From: Paracoccaceae bacterium
Lineage (GTDB): Bacteria; Pseudomonadota; Alphaproteobacteria; Rhodobacterales; Rhodobacteraceae
Assembly (NCBI GenBank): GCA_024226455.1
Contig: JAAELR010000004.1
Location: forward strand, 1 to 40,290
DNA length: 40,290 nucleotides
Direction: 5' to 3'
The notes beneath the pieces are model-generated. The model was not told the DNA's origin. It was given only the letters and a program-made list of their open reading frames with translations, and ran no database searches. This document shows, piece after piece, positions 36,508-40,290 of the stretch. Made by a program: the position numbers and the translations under genes. The number at the start of each line of letters is the position of its first letter. Position 1 is the first letter of the stretch.

Positions 36508-38853
36508 GCCGTAGGGCACCCAGACCGTCTTGACCTCGGTGGCCGCGGCCAGGAATTCGCGGCCCTCGCCGTCGCTGCCGGACCAGTCGCGGCTGCGGGC
36601 GTTGTTGACCCATGTGCGTTTGAGGTTGCCCGCCGCCTCGCTCTCGACAAGGCCCGAGATATCCGACGACGAGAAGCTCCACACCGCGTCGACCCCCAGA
36701 TGCCCCGCCAGATGCGGCCCAAGCTCTGTGTGGCTGCCGGTCAGGATGTTGACCACACCGCCGGGAACGTCTGATGTATCAAGCACTTGGTAGAAATCCG
36801 TGGCGGTCAGCGGGTACGGCTCTGAGGCCACCAGAACACATCGGTTGCCCATGGCGATAGCGGGCGCCATGGTGCTGATCAGGCCCAGCAGGGGTGCTTC
36901 GTCGGGGCAGAAGGCGCCGATGATGCCCACGGGCTCGTTGATCGCCAGCGCGATGCCGCGTAGCGGCACCGGCTTGGCGGCGCCGTCGAGCTTGTCGGCC
37001 CAGGCGGCGTAGGTGAACAGGCGCGAGATCGCGGTTTCGACCTCGGCCCTGGCGGTGCGGGTGTTGGTGCCGGTTTGATGGCGGATGCGGGCGGCGAACT
37101 CATCACCGCGGGCAGAGAGATTTTCTGCAATGAAATAAAGGATTTGCGCCCGAAGATGCGCGGTGGTCCCCGACCAGCCGACAGCCTTCTCGGCGGCCTC
37201 GACGGCGTTGCGGATATCCTTGCGGCTGCCCAACCCCACATGGCCCAGCAGCTTGCCGCGGGGGCTGCACACGGGTCGCGAATAGCCGCTGTCGGGGCGG
37301 GCCTGCTTGCCGCCGACATACATCTTGGGCGTCCGGTCGATCTCGTCCGCTACCGAGCTTGCGGCGGTGCCCGACGGCATCAGGGGTTTGAGCGGTTTGG
37401 TGCTGCGTATTCGGCGGGAATAGGCCATCATGCCTTCCCATCCACCCTCTCGGCCAAAGCCCGACTCGCGCACGCCGCCGAAACCGGCGGCGGCGTCGAA
37501 GAGGTTGGTGGCGTTGATCCAGACCACGCCCGCGGCCAGCTTGGGTGCGATGCCGAGGGCTAGATTTATGTTTTCAGACCAGATACTTGCGGCCAGACCA
37601 AAGCGGGTGTTGTTGGCCAGCCCAACGGCCTCTGCCGGGGTTCGGAAGGTGGTGGCGACCAGCACGGGGCCAAAGATTTCCTCTTGCATCAGCGGGTCGG
37701 ACTGCTCCAGCCCGGTGATCAGCGTGGGGCGGAAAAAGCAGCCCGTCTCGGGCAAGGGGATGTCGGGTTGAAAGACCTCTCCGCCGCTGCCTGCGACCTT
37801 GTCGGCGATCTGCTGCCATTGCACCGGGTCCACGACGGTGCCGATGTCGATGCACTTGTCGAGCGGGTTGCCGATGCGGAGATTTTCCATTCTTTTCCGC
37901 AGCTTGGCGTGGAACGGCTCGGCGATGCCCTCTTGCACCAGCAGGCGCGAACCGGCGCAGCAGACTTGGCCCTGATTGAACCAGATGGCGTCGACCAGCC
38001 CTTCGACCGCGCTGTCGATATCGGCGTCTTCAAACACGATGTAGGGCGACTTGCCGCCCAGTTCCAGCGTCAGTGCCTTGCCCGATCCGGCGGTGGCGCG
38101 GCGGATGATGCGGCCCACTTCGGTGGAGCCGGTGAAGGCGATTTTGGCGATATTTGAATGGCTTACGATCATCTCGCCCACCGCGCCGTCGCCGGTGACG
38201 ATGTTGACGACGCCCTTGGGCAGCCCCGCCTCGCGGCAAAGATAGGCAAAGGCAAGCGCTGTCAGAGAGGTGTATTCGGCGGGCTTCAGCACCACGGTGT
38301 TGCCCATGGCGATGGCGGGCGCCACCTTCCAGGCCAGCATCAGCAGCGGGAAGTTCCACGGCACGATCTGACCGCAGACGCCCAGCGCTTCGCGGTCGGC
38401 CAATTCGGTGTCGGCAAGCTGCGCCATGCCGGCGTGATAGTAGAAGTGGCGGGCCACAAGGGGGATGTCGATATCGCGGCTCTCGCGGATCGGTTTGCCG
38501 TTGTCGAGCGTTTCTAACACGCTGAGAAGGCGGCAATGTTTCTGCACCAATCGGGCCAGCGCATAGAGGTATCTGGCCCGTTTGTGACCGGACAGACGGG
38601 CCCATTTCGGCTGTGCCGCGCGGGCTGCGGATACGGCGGTGTCGACCTCGTCCGAGGTGGCCTGCGAAAGATGCGCCAGCACCTCTGATGTGGCGGGATT
38701 TCTCGACGAGAAATCGCTTCTGGGCTCTGTCATGGCACCGTCGATGAAATGTCCGAACCGGTCGCCGCGGTCGACCAGCCAGGCCAGCGCCTCGGCCGCG
38801 CTTTCGGGGGCGGGGCCATAGTCCATGGTCTCGAAAATCTCTGGCACGGTCAT
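36502..38853 (-). CDS. ALDH16-type two-domain aldehyde dehydrogenase
   Basis: This 783-residue protein is a tandem of two aldehyde-dehydrogenase domains. The N-terminal domain (to about residue 500) is complete: PWNFPL with N167, LTLELGGKSP with E264, and GQVCCAGSR with C298. The C-terminal domain (from about 508) has the fold's PVGIIGAFCPDEAPLLGLISTMAPAIAMGN and GGVVNILTG segments, but no catalytic Cys motif or LELGGK. This arrangement is that of ALDH16; bacterial members, including one from Loktanella, are known to keep the active first domain while the second is non-catalytic. Ribosome site GGAGG lies 8 bases upstream of ATG 38853. It follows deoC on the same strand, which makes acetaldehyde from deoxyribose-5-phosphate a plausible substrate. 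Confidence 0.92.
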   Translation of the reverse strand: MTVPEIFETMDYGPAPESAAEALAWLVDRGDRFGHFIDGAMTEPRSDFSSRNPATSEVLAHLSQATSDEVDTAVSAARAAQPKWARLSGHKRARYLYALARLVQKHCRLLSVLETLDNGKPIRESRDIDIPLVARHFYYHAGMAQLADTELADREALGVCGQIVPWNFPLLMLAWKVAPAIAMGNTVVLKPAEYTSLTALAFAYLCREAGLPKGVVNIVTGDGAVGEMIVSHSNIAKIAFTGSTEVGRIIRRATAGSGKALTLELGGKSPYIVFEDADIDSAVEGLVDAIWFNQGQVCCAGSRLLVQEGIAEPFHAKLRKRMENLRIGNPLDKCIDIGTVVDPVQWQQIADKVAGSGGEVFQPDIPLPETGCFFRPTLITGLEQSDPLMQEEIFGPVLVATTFRTPAEAVGLANNTRFGLAASIWSENINLALGIAPKLAAGVVWINATNLFDAAAGFGGVRESGFGREGGWEGMMAYSRRIRSTKPLKPLMPSGTAASSVADEIDRTPKMYVGGKQARPDSGYSRPVCSPRGKLLGHVGLGSRKDIRNAVEAAEKAVGWSGTTAHLRAQILYFIAENLSARGDEFAARIRHQTGTNTRTARAEVETAISRLFTYAAWADKLDGAAKPVPLRGIALAINEPVGIIGAFCPDEAPLLGLISTMAPAIAMGNRCVLVASEPYPLTATDFYQVLDTSDVPGGVVNILTGSHTELGPHLAGHLGVDAVWSFSSSDISGLVESEAAGNLKRTWVNNARSRDWSGSDGEGREFLAAATEVKTVWVPYGE

Positions 38854-38879
38854 GCGTCTGCCTCCTGCGAGGTGAACGA

Positions 38880-38927
38880 GGGGTTAACGCCGGGATCGCG
38901 GCAGATGCGCAGATCCGGGGTTAACGC
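38880..38927. repeat. Direct repeat upstream of the ALDH16-type gene
   Basis: GGGGTTAACGC occurs at 38880-38890 and 38917-38927, 37 bases apart start to start. A third GTTAAC (about 39010-39015) lies near the deoC end. Such repeats upstream of a start can be operator sites; the binding protein is unknown. Confidence 0.5.
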
Positions 38928-39038
38928 GTTGTTTTGCAGGGAATTGCGCTGTCGGCGTTGCGTCGGAAAAACGTCGGCTTTGCGTCGGACCCGGTAGCGG
39001 CAAATCCCATGGTTAACAGAGCGTACGGCGGTCATCGC

Positions 39039-40052
39039 CTATGCCGCCGGATGGCGCCAGCCGGTCGAATACCGCCCGGTGACCTGGTGTTCGAGCTGGC
39101 GTTCGATGTCGCCAAGCAGTGAACTGGCGCCGAAGCGGAAAAGGTCTGGGGAAAGCCAGCGCGTGCCCAGTTCTTCCTTGATCAGCGCCAGATAGGTCAG
39201 CGCGTCCTTGGCCTTTGAAATGCCGCCGGCGGGTTTGTAGCCGATATGGATGCCGGTGCGGTCGTGATAGTCGCGCAAGGCCCGGATCATCACCAGCGAC
39301 ACGGGCAGGGTGGCGTTAACGCTCTCCTTGCCGGTCGAGGTCTTGATGAAGTCGGCGCCTCCCATCATGCAGACCAGCGAGGCGCGGGCGACGTTGCGCA
39401 GCGAACCCAGCTCTGCGGTGGCGAGGATGGTCTTCATATGGGCCTCGCCGCAGGCCTGGCGCATGGCGCGGGTCTCGTCATAGAGCGCCTGCCAGTTGCC
39501 GGTCAGGGCGTGGCGGCGCGAGATGACGATGTCGATTTCCTGGGCTCCGGCGGCGACGCTGGCGCGGATCTCGGCGATGCGGGTGTCGAACGGCGACAAC
39601 CCGGCGGGAAAGCCGGTGGAGACGGCTGCGACAGGAACGCCGCTGGCCTGCAGGGCATCGACAGCGGGGGCGATCATGTCGTGATAGACGCAGATGGCGC
39701 CCACGGTGATCGGGGCCATGCCGAGGGCGCTCAGGATGTCGGCGCGCACCGGCTGCATACCCTTGGCGCAAAGCCGACGGACCCGGCCCGCCGTGTCGTC
39801 GCCCGCAAGCGTGGTCAGGTCGATGCAGGTGGTGGCCTTTAACAGCCACGCCGCCTGATGGTCTTTCTTGAGAGAGCGGCGGCCCGGCAGGGTTCTGGCG
39901 CGGCGTTCGATGGCAGATGTGTTGGCGCGGGCCCCGAGCACCCAGTCGAGGTCGAGCGCCATGCCGGGATTACGCGGCTCCGCCACCTGCGGCAATTGCG
40001 CGGGGCGGTCATGCGCGGGTTTTTCGGTCTGCCGGGTGTCTTCTTGCTGCAA
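39039..40052 (-). CDS. deoC: Deoxyribose-phosphate aldolase
   Basis: This roughly 337-residue class I aldolase cleaves 2-deoxyribose-5-phosphate to acetaldehyde and glyceraldehyde-3-phosphate, in deoxynucleoside catabolism. GADFIKTSTGK holds the Schiff-base Lys, IHIGYKPAGGI is the second Lys-containing motif, and EIDIVISRRHAL holds the Asp of the relay. The upstream TTG 40052 has GGAG with 8-base spacing and gives the longer N-terminal arm; ATG 39962 (MALDLDWV) is an alternative with no good ribosome site. The length exceeds E. coli DeoC (about 259), which fits the long alphaproteobacterial form. It is upstream of the ALDH16-type gene on the same strand. Confidence 0.9.
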   Translation of the reverse strand: MQQEDTRQTEKPAHDRPAQLPQVAEPRNPGMALDLDWVLGARANTSAIERRARTLPGRRSLKKDHQAAWLLKATTCIDLTTLAGDDTAGRVRRLCAKGMQPVRADILSALGMAPITVGAICVYHDMIAPAVDALQASGVPVAAVSTGFPAGLSPFDTRIAEIRASVAAGAQEIDIVISRRHALTGNWQALYDETRAMRQACGEAHMKTILATAELGSLRNVARASLVCMMGGADFIKTSTGKESVNATLPVSLVMIRALRDYHDRTGIHIGYKPAGGISKAKDALTYLALIKEELGTRWLSPDLFRFGASSLLGDIERQLEHQVTGRYSTGWRHPAA

Positions 40053-40176
40053 GGCGTGCTCTCCGTCATGGCGGCAACCGCGCTTAGGGTGGCACGGGCG
40101 GTGGGCCATGACAAGCGGGCGCTGGGCGGCCCTCAGGGCAATCGACTGAATAGACTGGTGACGTGGGCGTGGTTTT

Positions 40177-40211
40177 CTGACTCAAAGCCATGTGAGCTTA
40201 CCATGAGTCAG
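40177..40211. repeat. Inverted repeat near right edge
   Basis: CTGACTCA (40177-40184) and TGAGTCAG (40204-40211) are 8-bp perfect inverted arms with 19 bases between. It lies upstream of deoC and may be an operator for it or belong to a feature beyond the window. Confidence 0.4.
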
Positions 40212-40261
40212 TTTTGCCATCTGACCCACAGTTTTGGGATCTTGAGCCTTCGTTTGCATCT

Positions 40262-40282
40262 GGCCTGAATGGCTCTCAGGCC
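40262..40282. repeat. Small hairpin at right edge
   Basis: GGCCTGA (40262-40268) and TCAGGCC (40276-40282) form a 7-bp stem with a 7-base loop. There is no T-run before the window ends, so terminator status is undecided. Confidence 0.35.
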
Positions 40283-40290
40283 GCGTTTGA

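Overview
This 40.3 kb window is GC-rich chromosomal DNA from an alphaproteobacterium, most likely a Rhodobacteraceae (roseobacter-group) member. The evidence is a MipZ-type division ATPase, a GcrA cell-cycle regulator, an ALDH16-type two-domain aldehyde dehydrogenase beside deoC, strong GC bias at third codon positions, and many ATGA stop/start overlaps. Genus cannot be assigned from sequence alone. I see no tRNA, rRNA, CRISPR array, phage gene or intact insertion sequence. The window reads as core chromosome with some gene decay.

Layout. Positions 1-2305 hold the C-terminal part of a sensor histidine kinase cut by the window edge, a decayed LysE/RhtB exporter, and mipZ. Convergent to mipZ is a tryptophanase gene (2333-3700, minus). 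After about 500 bases without a recognisable gene comes a plus-strand catabolic cassette (4205-8841): a URO-D-superfamily protein, a DsbA/kappa-GST-like isomerase, an aldehyde dehydrogenase, a GST and a carboxymuconolactone-decarboxylase-like protein. A secreted TPR protein follows. Positions 10701-14066 carry mtnP, an SDR-DoxX fusion, a DUF2269 membrane protein and apt; MtnP releases adenine and Apt recaptures it. A minus-strand pair (14161-16337) encodes a GlcD-like FAD oxidoreductase and a 5-alpha-reductase-like membrane protein. Just upstream of the pair lie a perfect 27-bp-arm palindrome and the remnant of an MBL-fold hydrolase gene.

Positions 17025-23247 hold a lipoprotein M48 peptidase, diacylglycerol kinase, rimO (minus), a FadL-type porin and an AsmA-family protein. 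argD and argF lie on the minus strand (23498-25675). gcrA, a PanE-family reductase and gnd follow on the plus strand. From 29922 to 34189 the minus strand carries a secreted protein made of six 45-residue QxW (ricin-B-like) repeats, hrpB and a DUF3108 protein. Next come meaB, a short Crp/Fnr-like regulator, and a divergent His-containing periplasmic protein. The right end holds the ALDH16-type enzyme and deoC, a plausible deoxynucleoside catabolic pair in which DeoC makes acetaldehyde that the ALDH could oxidise.

No wholly new multigene system is evident. The observations most worth checking are the 4205-8841 cassette, whose substrate is unknown; the six-repeat secreted QxW protein beside a low-GC islet; the FNR-box-like palindrome at the start codon of a wing-less Crp/Fnr-like gene; the 16376-16445 palindrome next to a gene remnant; and the two pseudogenes. 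Functions are assigned from motifs and family knowledge read by eye; no database search was run.
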